Positions 17,901 to 27,305 are shown, counted from the first letter of the stretch. The stretch is 64,000 nt of DNA from an uncultured candidate division Zixibacteria bacterium (GCA_937925655.1 CALAMC010000049.1:1-64000); one strand, 5' to 3'. The notes: generated by a model from the letters alone, not told the origin. A program made the numbers and translations.

Positions 17901-17930
17901 AAAAGGCCGGCTTTTCAAAACCGGCCTTCT
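17901..17930 (-). terminator. Terminator of the cytochrome-porin operon
   Basis: A perfect 8-bp stem (17903-17910 with 17921-17928, AAGGCCGG/CCGGCCTT) is followed on the minus strand by a run of six T. It lies 24 bases past the porin stop. Confidence 0.85.
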
Positions 17931-17953
17931 TCACATATCGAAATTATATACTC

Positions 17954-19144
17954 TTAAAAGCCCACCATGATACCCAGAACAAATCGGTTTTCTTCGTCTT
18001 CAATCATATAAGTATTTTCGACAAAACCGCGGATGTTGGTCCTTATCACATGTCCCAGGTGGCCGGTTATCGAATGATAACCCGGTGCGTCATGGTCATA
18101 ATCGATCACATTATAACTGGCAACGCCGTAAAGCTTGCTCCGGTCGCCGTGCGGCATTATAATCAACTCGGCCAGGCCCCCGCGCGACAGGACTTTGGCA
18201 TTCGCCGGCCCGCCCTCTTCCATGAACGGGTCGGTGTCCTTGCGCTCCAGAAACTGAAGATTTAATTCGGCCGCTCCCAGAGCCAAGCTGGCATCAATCC
18301 CGCCAATGGTGACCTCGTTGACAATCTGATTGCCCTCCTTGCCGTAATAACCGATGACCCCCAGCCTTAGATTGTCGTTGATATTCTGGGATAGCCTTCC
18401 CACGGCGCATTTATACTTATCGTCATCATAAACCTTGAATTCCTCGTCGGCGACTCCGATACCGTTGCCATTGATGATTTCAAAAATAAGATCGGTTCCG
18501 GTTTCAAAGCCATAGGTCATCATGATACCACGGTCGTAGGCCATATTTATCCGTGAATTGCCGGGACTGAATTTATAAATCTGGTAATCTTCATAAGTCA
18601 GGCGCAATTCTCTTTTGAACAAGGGGTCGGACACCTGAAACTGGCCCAAATAAATATCCAGTTCGGAATTAAACACGTTATTGAACATGATGTAGGCATC
18701 TTCAATCCCGACCACTTCGCCCCGCTCGCTGATATAGAAATAGAAATAGTAGGCGATATCCTTGGTCAAGGACCCGCCGGAAAGGAGCTTGAGATTGAAC
18801 GGCAGCGACAAATCGACATCCCGGTCGGAGACCGTCTGATGCTGGATGAAACCGTCTATACGGGCCGCCAGCGGTAAATCGCGGATGAGGTCGAGATTGT
18901 CATCCCCGGTTTTTATGAAATATCTCGGGGCCTCCTGATCTTTAAGGACAAAACCGTTGCCCGCGAATTCATCGCCGTATTCCTTGAGCCTCGGCACCGG
19001 AGCATGACACGTCGTGCAGGACATACTGTACTTGCGGGCGAAAGCCGGGATGGCCTCGGCCGTGTCGGTCGGCGTCAGAACGCTTAGCATGACGATTCCG
19101 GCCAGAGGCCCCAAAATCATAAACAGGGTCATCGATTTTTTCAT
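17954..19144 (-). CDS. Outer-membrane barrel with N-terminal c-type haem
   Basis: 396 aa. A signal peptide (1-30, ending AEA) is followed at once by a single haem motif C43-TT-C46-H47 (SMSCTTCHAP) in the context KEYGDEFAGNGF, and then a long stretch of alternating strands (about 80-396) ending in phenylalanine (IMVGF), as in outer-membrane beta-barrels. A porin carrying one haem at its periplasmic end would suit electron transfer across the outer membrane. It follows the multihaem cytochrome gene by eight bases and shares its terminator. GGGGGAAG precedes the ATG. The haem site is plain; the barrel is inferred from composition. Confidence 0.82.
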   Translation of the reverse strand: MKKSMTLFMILGPLAGIVMLSVLTPTDTAEAIPAFARKYSMSCTTCHAPVPRLKEYGDEFAGNGFVLKDQEAPRYFIKTGDDNLDLIRDLPLAARIDGFIQHQTVSDRDVDLSLPFNLKLLSGGSLTKDIAYYFYFYISERGEVVGIEDAYIMFNNVFNSELDIYLGQFQVSDPLFKRELRLTYEDYQIYKFSPGNSRINMAYDRGIMMTYGFETGTDLIFEIINGNGIGVADEEFKVYDDDKYKCAVGRLSQNINDNLRLGVIGYYGKEGNQIVNEVTIGGIDASLALGAAELNLQFLERKDTDPFMEEGGPANAKVLSRGGLAELIIMPHGDRSKLYGVASYNVIDYDHDAPGYHSITGHLGHVIRTNIRGFVENTYMIEDEENRFVLGIMVGF

Positions 19145-19152
19145 ACTTCCCC

Positions 19153-20514
19153 CTAATCAAGTATCGTTACGGTCGTGAAATGCTTATTGACCGGGACTAT
19201 TTCGGATTCTTCTTCCGGGACATTCAAAAAGTCCGCCACCGGCTTGACCAGCTTCTGATAATTCAACCTGGCCGTGATTTTCATCTCGCCCGGGGCACAA
19301 TCGACCGGGACGTCAAACGTGAACGTTTCCAGTTTGGTTTCCCTTGGCCCGATACGATAATCGACTCCGAGCGAAGCCGTATTCCACTGCTGTATGGTCA
19401 TGCGCCCCTGCGGGTCGAAGTACGGCATGCGGAAAATACGGTCGCCGATAGGGATCCCGTCCCGCTGAACGCCCTCGAAATTGGGTTTGTCCAGAGCAAT
19501 ACCCATGTCCTGATAGGCCAGTACATCGGCGCCAATAGTGTATTCTTCTCCATCGAAACCTTTCTTGTCCACCGCCAGATGATAAACTTTTCCGTCGGCA
19601 TCGACCGCCTCGACATGCAGCCAGACAATTCGGTCTTCGACCGACCCGGTGGGGAATTTATGCCCGGTTTTCTGATTGAACAGCGCCACCGTGAATTTAA
19701 CCGTCTCGCCCGGTTCGGCTTCCTTTATGTCGGGATGAATCCGCAATTCGATCGTCCCGCCCACCTTGCCGGGATCATGCGCGCCGTGGAACAGGTGTTG
19801 CCAGGCATCGTCATAAATGTTGCCCATTTCCGCCGTTTGCCCGCGCGCTTTGGTCATATGGCAGTCCTGACAACGAACCCCCTCGGCGGCGTATGGCCCC
19901 TCTTTCCATTCCAATTGCGTCGATTTAACCCAGATTCCAAATGGGCTTTTTTCGTTATGGCAGGTCCCGCAGAATTCCGGCTTGTTCAAAAAATCCGATT
20001 TGGCCCCCTGATGGGCCGGCGAATCAATCGTTTCGCGCGGGCCGTACTTGATGTCACCCGGCGATGATATCCAGTTGAAATTGAAGGGAACGTCTCCCTC
20101 GAACCCGGTTATGGTATGGCACACTTCACAGGAAACCGCCTCATTGGCCCGGCTGTTTTTCTCCGGACGCGGCGGCGGAACGTCACCGGCCAGAAAGGCA
20201 ATCGGGGCATGACAACCGTTGCACCCGGCCTTTACCTCGGCCACCTTTTCATCTTTTTCGGCGTGCGGCACGGCCAGCTTGAAATATTCGATTTCATCCC
20301 AGTGATGCACATAAGCCTGCGACATCATCGCCTGTTGCCACTGACGATAAAAATCAAGATGACACGATGTCCCGCAGTAATCGGGAGTATCGTAATCCTT
20401 GTACGAACGTGTGCCGAGAGCCTTATCTCCGGCGGCGGCCAAAAGCAAATCCGGTACATAAAACAAAAACATCAAAGACACGGCCGCATATACAGCCTTC
20501 CGAAAAAAATTCAT
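19153..20514 (-). CDS. Multihaem cytochrome c, about five haems
   Basis: 453 aa. A signal peptide (1-29, LLLAAAG) precedes five haem motifs: a non-standard C47-xxx-C51-H52 (CGTSCH), then CNGCH, CEVCH, CGTCH and CQDCH, all in the first half. The second half (about 240-453) is beta-rich, with an immunoglobulin-like stretch around ELRIHPDIKEAEPGETVKF, and carries no haem motif. The NapC/NirT or cytochrome c554-like group shares this haem layout (by eye). It should pass electrons in the periplasm, with the haem-porin encoded eight bases downstream. The ATG at 20514 has GGGGGA upstream. Confidence 0.85.
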   Translation of the reverse strand: MNFFRKAVYAAVSLMFLFYVPDLLLAAAGDKALGTRSYKDYDTPDYCGTSCHLDFYRQWQQAMMSQAYVHHWDEIEYFKLAVPHAEKDEKVAEVKAGCNGCHAPIAFLAGDVPPPRPEKNSRANEAVSCEVCHTITGFEGDVPFNFNWISSPGDIKYGPRETIDSPAHQGAKSDFLNKPEFCGTCHNEKSPFGIWVKSTQLEWKEGPYAAEGVRCQDCHMTKARGQTAEMGNIYDDAWQHLFHGAHDPGKVGGTIELRIHPDIKEAEPGETVKFTVALFNQKTGHKFPTGSVEDRIVWLHVEAVDADGKVYHLAVDKKGFDGEEYTIGADVLAYQDMGIALDKPNFEGVQRDGIPIGDRIFRMPYFDPQGRMTIQQWNTASLGVDYRIGPRETKLETFTFDVPVDCAPGEMKITARLNYQKLVKPVADFLNVPEEESEIVPVNKHFTTVTILD

Positions 20515-20904
20515 AAATCCCCCATTCACATTTTTCGCGTGATTCATTATAACCCCCCGGTATTATTGCATGTTTTTAAAAAGATGTTGATGATTGCCGC
20601 GATTGTCAAGAAAAATGAAATTATTACTGACTGCAAATTTGTCAGGCCGAATTTAATATGCTATGGCCCACCCATATCTGTACTTAAACATAGGGTATTC
20701 GTGATACTGAATTGCCCACGGTAATTCAATTGAAACGTGAGTTCTCGCCATTGCGTCCGGAAAATCATTGGCCGGTTAATTGAATCGGTTGCTCTTAGCC
20801 GCCTGATATCAATGACGTGGCAATTCTCCTTTGCCCGGTTTCAAAAATATACTTTCGAGTACGAAAAGAAACCCGGTCGATAAATTAACCGGGAAATTGC
20901 ATAT
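20515..20904. other. Intergenic region upstream of the cytochrome operon
   Basis: About 390 bases with no supported gene. It should hold the promoter of the cytochrome-porin operon on the minus strand, but no clear consensus was recognised. Its right end is the terminator of the papain-like protease. Confidence 0.4.
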
Positions 20905-20936
20905 AAAAAACGGGCAGGCCCAAATGAGCCTGCCCG
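20905..20936 (-). terminator. Terminator of the papain-like protease gene
   Basis: Perfect 9-bp stem (20911-20919 with 20928-20936) preceded on the plus strand by AAAAAA, which is a U-tract for the minus strand. It is 25 bases past the stop. Confidence 0.87.
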
Positions 20937-20961
20937 CTTGTTCGATAATCATCCGTTCTTA

Positions 20962-22686
20962 TTACTTCAACAGCACCATCTTCCTTGAGGCACTGAATTG
21001 TTCGGATTCGATGCGGTACAAATATACGCCGGTCGATACCGGTTGCCCGGTTTCATCGCGACCATCCCATTGGACGAAGTGCTCTCCGGCCGATATTTCA
21101 TTATCGACCAGCGTCACGACTTTCTGACCGAGCAGGTTATACACGGCAATGACCACATGACTGCGCTCTTCCAGCGAATACGATATGGTCGTCACCGGGT
21201 TGAACGGATTGGGATAGTTGGGCTCAAGCCGGAACCGGTCGGGAAGGACGTCCGGGTCTTCGTCGCTTGATTGCACCAGCGATGGATCCGTGCGGATACG
21301 AACGGCGGCGTCGATCGACAAATTAGTTCCCAGTTCATACCACGAGCCGTTGGCCCCGTTGCCCGATAAATATGTGGTCGAGGCTTCGACCGGGGCGGTG
21401 TTATCACAAACGACCGGATAGCCGTAACTTTCATTGGTAAACTTGACGACCACATAAACAGGGTCCCCCATGGTGAGGTCAATCGGGGCGACCAGATCCA
21501 CGGAATAATAGCCCGGCTGATCATAGGATCGGTCATACTGGTAACCCATGAGCGTGCTTACCGTGCGGGTTCCGGAGTCGAAATTGTCATACACGTATAT
21601 ATCAATATCGGTCGTGGCATCCGTCGTCCAGAATTCCACCCGCGTCAGTTTGGTATTTTCGACCGGGGTAAACTTGCTCAATGACCAGCCCGTGGGATTG
21701 CCGTAACCCAACTGCGTCATCCAGCCGCCTTCATCATAATAGTACAAATCCTGCGTGGCGTCGTAGTCGGTCAGGTTGACCGCCACCGCCGACCAGGTCC
21801 CGATATTGGCCGAACCGTACGCTATCGTGAAATACCCTCCCTGCGCGCCGTAACCGCAGGTTCCGCCCCAACTCGTACCCCAGCTGTTTTTGACAATCCA
21901 GCCGCCCGTCCCTCCGGCGTGCGTCAGGTCATCGTCCCAGCCGACAATCAGAACGGCATGGTTGGAGGCGTTGGTCCCCGCGTAATAGAGTGTATAAGAA
22001 CCGTTGTAGTTATTGAATTCGGTGTTCCACGATGGGGCACTGCCGTCACCGGCATAAAGCGTGGTATAGACCGGGCCATAAGTGTATATGTAACTCTTAA
22101 GAACCGAATCATCGGGAATGTCATCCGTCGAAATAATCAACCAGTCGAGCAAGACCTGCTGGGGTGTGCAGGCGCTGTTGCAGGCCACGTTCGAAGCGAC
22201 ATAGGGATCGCATGATTCGAGGACGGTTCCCTTTTTGGAGAAAAGGTCGGCCAAATCATAATAAGACCCCCCGCCGCAGGAACGCTGCCAGTAGTTGCAC
22301 TCTTTGGCGTTGTTCTCCGAAAAATCATAGGTCACGCCCTCGGTTATCAGCATCCTGGCTTCGATATTGCCCAGAGCGGCGAATGAATAGCAGGCACCGC
22401 AGACGCTTTGATTTTTAACAGCTGTCACCTTGCCGGTTTCGCGCCAGTCGAAGCTGGTCGGTAAGGCGGCCGCCGTCTGACGAACCCCCCTAAGTCCCGT
22501 CGTCGCCATTTTCGACACGACATGGTCCAGATCGAGTCGCGGCGCAACAAAACCGTAATTGTCATTTATAACAGCCGGTTTTATCGGCGCGATTTGTGGT
22601 ATTTCGGGATCCGCCCCATAAGCCGCGGCGACTATCACCAAGACCGCCACAATAATTAAACCAAAACGATAATAGCGATTTTTCAT
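20962..22686 (-). CDS. Secreted papain-like C1 peptidase with sorting tail
   Basis: 574 aa. A signal peptide (1-24) and a short pro-region lead to a C1A domain (about 75-310): SFDWRETGKVTAVKNQ with oxyanion Q93, catalytic C99 in CGACYSFA, histidine in NHAVLIVGWD and asparagine in VKNSWGTSWGG. A beta-sandwich follows and then the sorting domain (about 485-574) with YPNPFNP and a RKMVLLK end, the same type as in the anti-sigma protein. It should be secreted or cell-surface-bound and degrade protein. AGGAGG lies ten bases before the ATG at 22686. Its terminator is at 20905-20936. No type IX secretion gene is in the window. Confidence 0.9.
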   Translation of the reverse strand: MKNRYYRFGLIIVAVLVIVAAAYGADPEIPQIAPIKPAVINDNYGFVAPRLDLDHVVSKMATTGLRGVRQTAAALPTSFDWRETGKVTAVKNQSVCGACYSFAALGNIEARMLITEGVTYDFSENNAKECNYWQRSCGGGSYYDLADLFSKKGTVLESCDPYVASNVACNSACTPQQVLLDWLIISTDDIPDDSVLKSYIYTYGPVYTTLYAGDGSAPSWNTEFNNYNGSYTLYYAGTNASNHAVLIVGWDDDLTHAGGTGGWIVKNSWGTSWGGTCGYGAQGGYFTIAYGSANIGTWSAVAVNLTDYDATQDLYYYDEGGWMTQLGYGNPTGWSLSKFTPVENTKLTRVEFWTTDATTDIDIYVYDNFDSGTRTVSTLMGYQYDRSYDQPGYYSVDLVAPIDLTMGDPVYVVVKFTNESYGYPVVCDNTAPVEASTTYLSGNGANGSWYELGTNLSIDAAVRIRTDPSLVQSSDEDPDVLPDRFRLEPNYPNPFNPVTTISYSLEERSHVVIAVYNLLGQKVVTLVDNEISAGEHFVQWDGRDETGQPVSTGVYLYRIESEQFSASRKMVLLK

Positions 22687-22894
22687 TGACGTCAGGCCTC
22701 CTGAATAGATTTGTATCCTTCTTCCTGATAATTTCGACCAACCGACAACCGGGGGTGAGGCCATCGGGACAGGAATTACCTAATCGGCCGAAAATTGCTT
22801 ATTTGCTAAACAATGACCGGGAGATAAACGCCATATTATGGGATGTTCCCCATATTCTTTTGACAGGGATTGGATTTACCTTATATTGGAGCCG

Positions 22895-23830
22895 ATGCCA
22901 GAAGTCAAAATCGCCATATTGGGTTATGGCTCGCAGGGGCGGGCCTGGGCGATGAATCTCAAAGATTCCGGTTGCGATATTGTCATCGGCCTGCCTGTCC
23001 GGGACCGTGCACGACTCCAGGCCCGTCGGGATGGCTGGTCCGGCATAAAAACCGTGTCGGCCGCGACATCTCTGGCGGATATCATTATCATGGCCTTCCC
23101 CGACCATCTTCACGGCCGCGTTTTTGCCATTGATATCGCACCGTATCTTAAAACCGGGGCCGCCATTGTCTTCCTGCACGGTTTTTCGGTACACTTCAAA
23201 ACGCTTATTCCGCCAAAACATTGTGATATTATCCTCCTGGCTCCACTGGGGCCGGGCGCGGCCGTACGATCCAAATACCTCGAAGATGGCTCGGTCGGCT
23301 TTTTCCACGCTCTCTTTCAAAACGGTTCCGGCCACGCCAAACAAATTTTGAACTATCTGGTTAAGAACCTGAAAATCGGCCGGACGGCCTTGATTAAAAC
23401 GACCTTTGCCGAAGAGGCCGTCGGCGATCTGTTCGGCGAGCAGGCCGTGCTTTGCGGAGGACTGTCGCAATTGATTCTGACCGGTTTTGAAACCCTTACA
23501 AGGGCCGGGCTGGCGCCGGATAAAGCCTATCTTGAAGTTTGCTATCAGCTGGATTTGATTATTGATTTAATCAAACGTCACGGTCTTGAGGGCATGTTCA
23601 AACGGATTTCGGTCGCCGCGCGTTATGGCTCCTTTTTAAACGGCCGCAAAATCATCGACCGCGCCACCCGCAAAAATATGAAACGGATACTGGACGACAT
23701 CAAATCCGGCCGCTTCGCCCGACAGCTTAATGCCTTGACTGATCACAAGCTGAAAAAACTTGATAAAGACTTAAAGAAGATGACCAATCCGTCATTCGAA
23801 AAATCCGTCCGTAAGTTTTCCGATTCGTAA
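22895..23830 (+). CDS. Divergent ketol-acid reductoisomerase-like protein
   Basis: 311 aa, about the length of class I IlvC. The Rossmann motif GYGSQG (10-15), H95 in FLHGF and D178/E182 in GDLFGEQAVLCGG are as in IlvC. But the IlvC motif APKGPG is APLGPG (L118 for lysine), and the second glutamate of the E-xxx-E pair (E214) is Q218 in CYQLD. These are active-site or metal-binding positions in true enzymes, so activity on acetolactate is doubtful. No ilv gene is nearby. GGAG precedes the ATG at 22895. It shares a short divergent promoter region with the papain-like peptidase. It could be an altered-substrate reductoisomerase or an inactive homologue. Confidence 0.8.
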   Translation: MPEVKIAILGYGSQGRAWAMNLKDSGCDIVIGLPVRDRARLQARRDGWSGIKTVSAATSLADIIIMAFPDHLHGRVFAIDIAPYLKTGAAIVFLHGFSVHFKTLIPPKHCDIILLAPLGPGAAVRSKYLEDGSVGFFHALFQNGSGHAKQILNYLVKNLKIGRTALIKTTFAEEAVGDLFGEQAVLCGGLSQLILTGFETLTRAGLAPDKAYLEVCYQLDLIIDLIKRHGLEGMFKRISVAARYGSFLNGRKIIDRATRKNMKRILDDIKSGRFARQLNALTDHKLKKLDKDLKKMTNPSFEKSVRKFSDS

Positions 23831-23928
23831 TCCGCCCCGACCGATATTAATTTCATTAGTTATTTTTGTTGATTCCCTCATATCGGGTCTTGATTTTTAT
23901 GGTTGGATAATAGCGCAAAGTATCAATT

Positions 23929-25941
23929 ATGAAAAACACTGCCAAAATACTCGCCGTTCTGGTAATCCTGCTCGGGCTCGCCGTCCTTTTATACTTTTTC
24001 AATCCCTTTGGATTGGGAAAAAGTGCAACCGCCAAACTAGCCGAAATCATTCATTATGAAGACGTCCGTTTTGCGCCCGGGGAACTTCTGGAATTCTTAT
24101 CCGACGACAATCCTGCCGTCAGAAGCCGCGCGGCCCTTGCTTTGGGAAGAATTAATAACCCGAAGACAATCGAATCCCTTTTTCCGCTGTTGAATGATTC
24201 GTCGTTTGAGGTTGCTTCGGCCGCGGCCACCGCCATCGGGTTGACCGATAATCCCGAATACGCCCGAACCCTAATCCGCAACTGCGACATTTATGAACCC
24301 GATGTGCGCGCCGCCATAATCCGCGCCGTCGGCTTTCTGGCCGACAGCACCGTCCCCGATGTTTATCCCGGAATCAGACATTTTTTGATGGATGTCGATC
24401 ATCGTGTGCGCGAACAGGCCGCCTTGGCTTTGTTCCGCTGTCGAGATAATGGCGCGGTGATGGATTTGATTCATGTTTGTCGCCGTGATCCGGTGCGTAC
24501 CGTCCGGGTGGCGGCCCTTTACTCGCTGGTGCAATTGCGCTCGAGCGACGACCCCGATTTATATGCCGAATGGTTGCCCGACAGCGACCCCCTGGCTCGG
24601 ACACTGGCCCTCCGCGGACTGGCCCTTCCGAAAGACACGTCGTGGATACGGGAACTGGCCGGGGGACTCAACGACCGCAATAACGGGGTCGTGGCCCAGG
24701 CCATATATTCGCTGTCGCGAATCGAATCCCCACGGGCGATTAATTACCTGTATGATCGGTTCCGCGATGAAACCGACGAAAAACTCAAAGTCCTTTTCCT
24801 GGAGACTTTCAACCGCCTGGAAAATGATATCGCCGCCGATCTGGCGCTGGAAGCCGTTCATACCGACTCCAGCTACAACGTTAAAGCCGCCGCCATCGAA
24901 TACCTGCTTAAAGTCCGCGGCGCGGAAATGCTGGCGCTGGTGGACACCCTGCTGGATTCAAAAGATCGGCACCTGACTCTGACCGTAATCGGTGTTTTGG
25001 CGCGGGTCGATGAGGAAACGGTTTCATCGAGACTGATAAAACTGTCCGGCGACAGTTCCGCCGTGGTTCGCGCCCATGCCTTCGAGGCCCTTTGTATCTT
25101 TGATTCGCTTAGCACCCGCAAAATAGATTATAATATCGACCAGGCCTTCCGTGACTCCAGTCACATTGTCGTCGGCACGGCCGTCGCTTATATCGGCCGC
25201 ATGCGCCTCGCCAAACACTTGCCCAAGCTCCATACTATAATGAAAATGGAGCATAAGGCTCACTCTGACCTGCGACGCGCCGTGGTCGCGGCGGCGGCAT
25301 CGATTCTCGAACGCGACACGACCATCTCCGCCGCCGGGGAATTACTGCAAATGGGTTTGCACGACAAGGATTATCTTGTCAGCCGCACCGCCGCCGAAGC
25401 CATGAAAAAAAGCCTGGGCATGGATAAATCACAGTACATCAGCCATCCCAAAGAAATGGCTTCGGTCGGTTCGCTCAAGTCATTTCTCGATAAATACAAA
25501 GTCAATCCCCGCGCCGTGATTCACACCTCGAAAGGCGATATCGAACTGGAGCTGTATGCCGACATCGCCCCGCTGGCGACCTATAACTTCATCCGCCTGG
25601 CCGCCGAAGATTTTTATAAAAACATCATTTTCCACCGCGTCATACCCAATTTCGTTATCCAGGCGGGCGACCCCAATGGCATCGGCATCGGGGGGCCCGG
25701 CTATGAAATCCGCGGCGAACCGGGCGACGTTCCCTTTGAGCGGGGCGCCCTGGGTATGGCCGATTCGGGTATGGATACCGGCGGCTCGCAATTTTTTATA
25801 ACCCTTTCGGCCCAGCCCCATCTTGAAGGACGATACACCCTGTTCGGATATGTCACATCCGGTATGGACGTGGTCGATCGGATTGTCCGCGGGGATATTA
25901 TCAAACATATCTCCATAAAAAAGGGGGGTGAACTAAAGTGA
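23929..25941 (+). CDS. Membrane-anchored HEAT-repeat / cyclophilin fusion
   Basis: 670 aa. One N-terminal helix (about 6-26) anchors it, with the rest outside the cytoplasm by prediction. Residues about 40-480 are HEAT-like repeats (for example NPAVRSRAALALGRI, HRVREQAALALFRC), roughly ten. Residues about 510-670 are a cyclophilin peptidyl-prolyl isomerase: IIFHRVIPNFVIQAGDPNG, GGSQFFITLS and a C-terminal RYTLFGYVTSG. Cyclophilins turn proline bonds during folding; the repeats may bind clients. The stop overlaps the start of the next gene by four bases. The start is uncertain because the binding site is weak. Confidence 0.87.
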   Translation: MKNTAKILAVLVILLGLAVLLYFFNPFGLGKSATAKLAEIIHYEDVRFAPGELLEFLSDDNPAVRSRAALALGRINNPKTIESLFPLLNDSSFEVASAAATAIGLTDNPEYARTLIRNCDIYEPDVRAAIIRAVGFLADSTVPDVYPGIRHFLMDVDHRVREQAALALFRCRDNGAVMDLIHVCRRDPVRTVRVAALYSLVQLRSSDDPDLYAEWLPDSDPLARTLALRGLALPKDTSWIRELAGGLNDRNNGVVAQAIYSLSRIESPRAINYLYDRFRDETDEKLKVLFLETFNRLENDIAADLALEAVHTDSSYNVKAAAIEYLLKVRGAEMLALVDTLLDSKDRHLTLTVIGVLARVDEETVSSRLIKLSGDSSAVVRAHAFEALCIFDSLSTRKIDYNIDQAFRDSSHIVVGTAVAYIGRMRLAKHLPKLHTIMKMEHKAHSDLRRAVVAAAASILERDTTISAAGELLQMGLHDKDYLVSRTAAEAMKKSLGMDKSQYISHPKEMASVGSLKSFLDKYKVNPRAVIHTSKGDIELELYADIAPLATYNFIRLAAEDFYKNIIFHRVIPNFVIQAGDPNGIGIGGPGYEIRGEPGDVPFERGALGMADSGMDTGGSQFFITLSAQPHLEGRYTLFGYVTSGMDVVDRIVRGDIIKHISIKKGGELK

Positions 25942-26723
25942 AAAAGAGCCTGATTTTCATGTTTTCTATGATTTTAGGTTGCCCCTGTGTGATACCCGCC
26001 ATTACACTCGATGAATTGATTGACAAAACTTTGGCGGTACGCCGGATGCAGTTCGAAGCCGTCACGGATATGGTCTGCATTTCCGAGCAGTATGAAAAAA
26101 GCACTGATAAAAACGGCAATATCAAGGAAACCAAAAAGCTGATTAAAGACGTCTATATCAAAAAAATTGATCAGAAGTGGGTGGTCAAAGAAGATTTTCA
26201 GGAATACTACCTGAACGGTGTAAAACAGGACGACCGGAAGCTGGCCGATGAAATCAAAGAGTACCACAAAAACAAAAAGCGGCGCGGCAACCGCGATTTG
26301 ACCTATGACCTTCTGGCGCCCCTTCTGGCCGAAAATCGAACCATGTATCGTTTGGAGTTGCGCCCCGATATCGCCGACGTTGAAGCCTTCGATTGCTATG
26401 AAATCAGAGCGACGGCCACAGCCGATATTGACACTCTTCTTAACTACACATATTATATAGACACGGTTTCATCTCACCTGGTTCGGGCCGATTTTGTCCC
26501 GGCCAAACTGACCGATAATTTCTTTTTCAAACTGAAAGAATTCGACATGACCATGACCTTCGAACCCTTCAATGACTCTGTCTGGGTCCCATACCGTTTC
26601 CGAATTGCCGGACAAGGCAAGGCCATGCTGTTTATCGGGGTCAATTTTGAGGCCGAAGAAATCTTTCTTTATCCCCGGATAAACGTCGGATTGCCGGATT
26701 CGCTGTTTTCGGACGTTAAATAA
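25938..26723 (+). CDS. Secreted protein of unknown function, LolA-like
   Basis: 261 aa with a signal peptide (MKKSLIFMFSMILG..., about 1-21). The body is beta-rich and ends in SDVK; the pattern of paired strands with short polar turns resembles the outer-membrane-lipoprotein sorting (LolA/LolB-like) fold, but no definitive motif was found. GTG start at 25938 overlaps the previous stop (GTGA) and has GGGGGTG upstream, so it is translationally coupled to the HEAT-cyclophilin gene. That link suggests a role in periplasmic protein handling (inference). Confidence 0.75.
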   Translation: MKKSLIFMFSMILGCPCVIPAITLDELIDKTLAVRRMQFEAVTDMVCISEQYEKSTDKNGNIKETKKLIKDVYIKKIDQKWVVKEDFQEYYLNGVKQDDRKLADEIKEYHKNKKRRGNRDLTYDLLAPLLAENRTMYRLELRPDIADVEAFDCYEIRATATADIDTLLNYTYYIDTVSSHLVRADFVPAKLTDNFFFKLKEFDMTMTFEPFNDSVWVPYRFRIAGQGKAMLFIGVNFEAEEIFLYPRINVGLPDSLFSDVK

Positions 26724-26736
26724 TCGAGGAGGACCG

Positions 26737-27219
26737 ATGAAAACCAAATTAATCAATCTGGAAATGCTCGATGATATCAATGTTATTTTTGGTATGTCTC
26801 ATTTTATAAAGACGGTGGAAGATATCTATGAAGCCATGATAGGCATTTCATCGACCGTTAAATTCGGAATCGCTTTTTGCGAAGCTTCGGGGCCGCGCCT
26901 GATTCGCTCCGACGGCAATGACCCGGAATTGATTGCCCTGGCCGAAGAACAGATGTTCGGCATCGCTTGCGGCCACACCTTCCTTATATATATGCGCGAC
27001 GGCTATCCGATTAATTTCTTGCCCCGGTTGAAAATGATCCCGGAAGTCTGCCGAATATTCTGCGCTTCCGCCAACCCGGTTCAAATCGTGGTCGCCGAAT
27101 CGGAACAGGGCCGGGGAGTTTTGGGCGTCATTGACGGCTTTATGCCCAAAGGCATAGAAAAAGCCTCCGATAAGAAAAAACGCCATAAATTCCTGCGCGA
27201 TATCGGCTACAAAAGATAA
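26737..27219 (+). CDS. Adenosine-specific kinase family protein
   Basis: 160 aa, full length for the family (PF04008, archaeal and bacterial adenosine-specific kinase). Conserved parts: FGIAFCEASGPRLIRSDGND near residues 42-62, GHTFLIYM, NFLPRLKMIPEVCRIFCASANP and the end GRGVLGVIDGFMPKGIEKASDKKKRHKFLRDIGYKR (in two stretches). The structure of one archaeal member suggested ADP and adenosine binding; activity in bacteria is little known. GAGGAGG is correctly placed before the ATG. It lies 13 bases after the secreted protein gene, in the same operon. Confidence 0.85.
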   Translation: MKTKLINLEMLDDINVIFGMSHFIKTVEDIYEAMIGISSTVKFGIAFCEASGPRLIRSDGNDPELIALAEEQMFGIACGHTFLIYMRDGYPINFLPRLKMIPEVCRIFCASANPVQIVVAESEQGRGVLGVIDGFMPKGIEKASDKKKRHKFLRDIGYKR

Positions 27220-27241
27220 AAATCACCACGGACGGTGTTAT

Positions 27242-27284
27242 AAAAAACCGGGTGCGGTCCTTTTTGCCCGTACCCGGTTTTGCT
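27242..27284 (+). terminator. Terminator after the adenosine-kinase-like gene
   Basis: A ten-base stem (27244-27253 with 27272-27281, AAAACCGGGT/ACCCGGTTTT) with a further C/G stretch inside. The following T-run is broken but the A-rich left arm makes it useful in both directions. Confidence 0.72.
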
Positions 27285-27305
27285 TTCCAGCAGATGCCGC
27301 AAAAA

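Noticed and set aside
19180..20067. Plus-strand frame opposite the multihaem cytochrome
   Set aside because: The minus strand carries five haem motifs and a signal peptide; this is a shadow.
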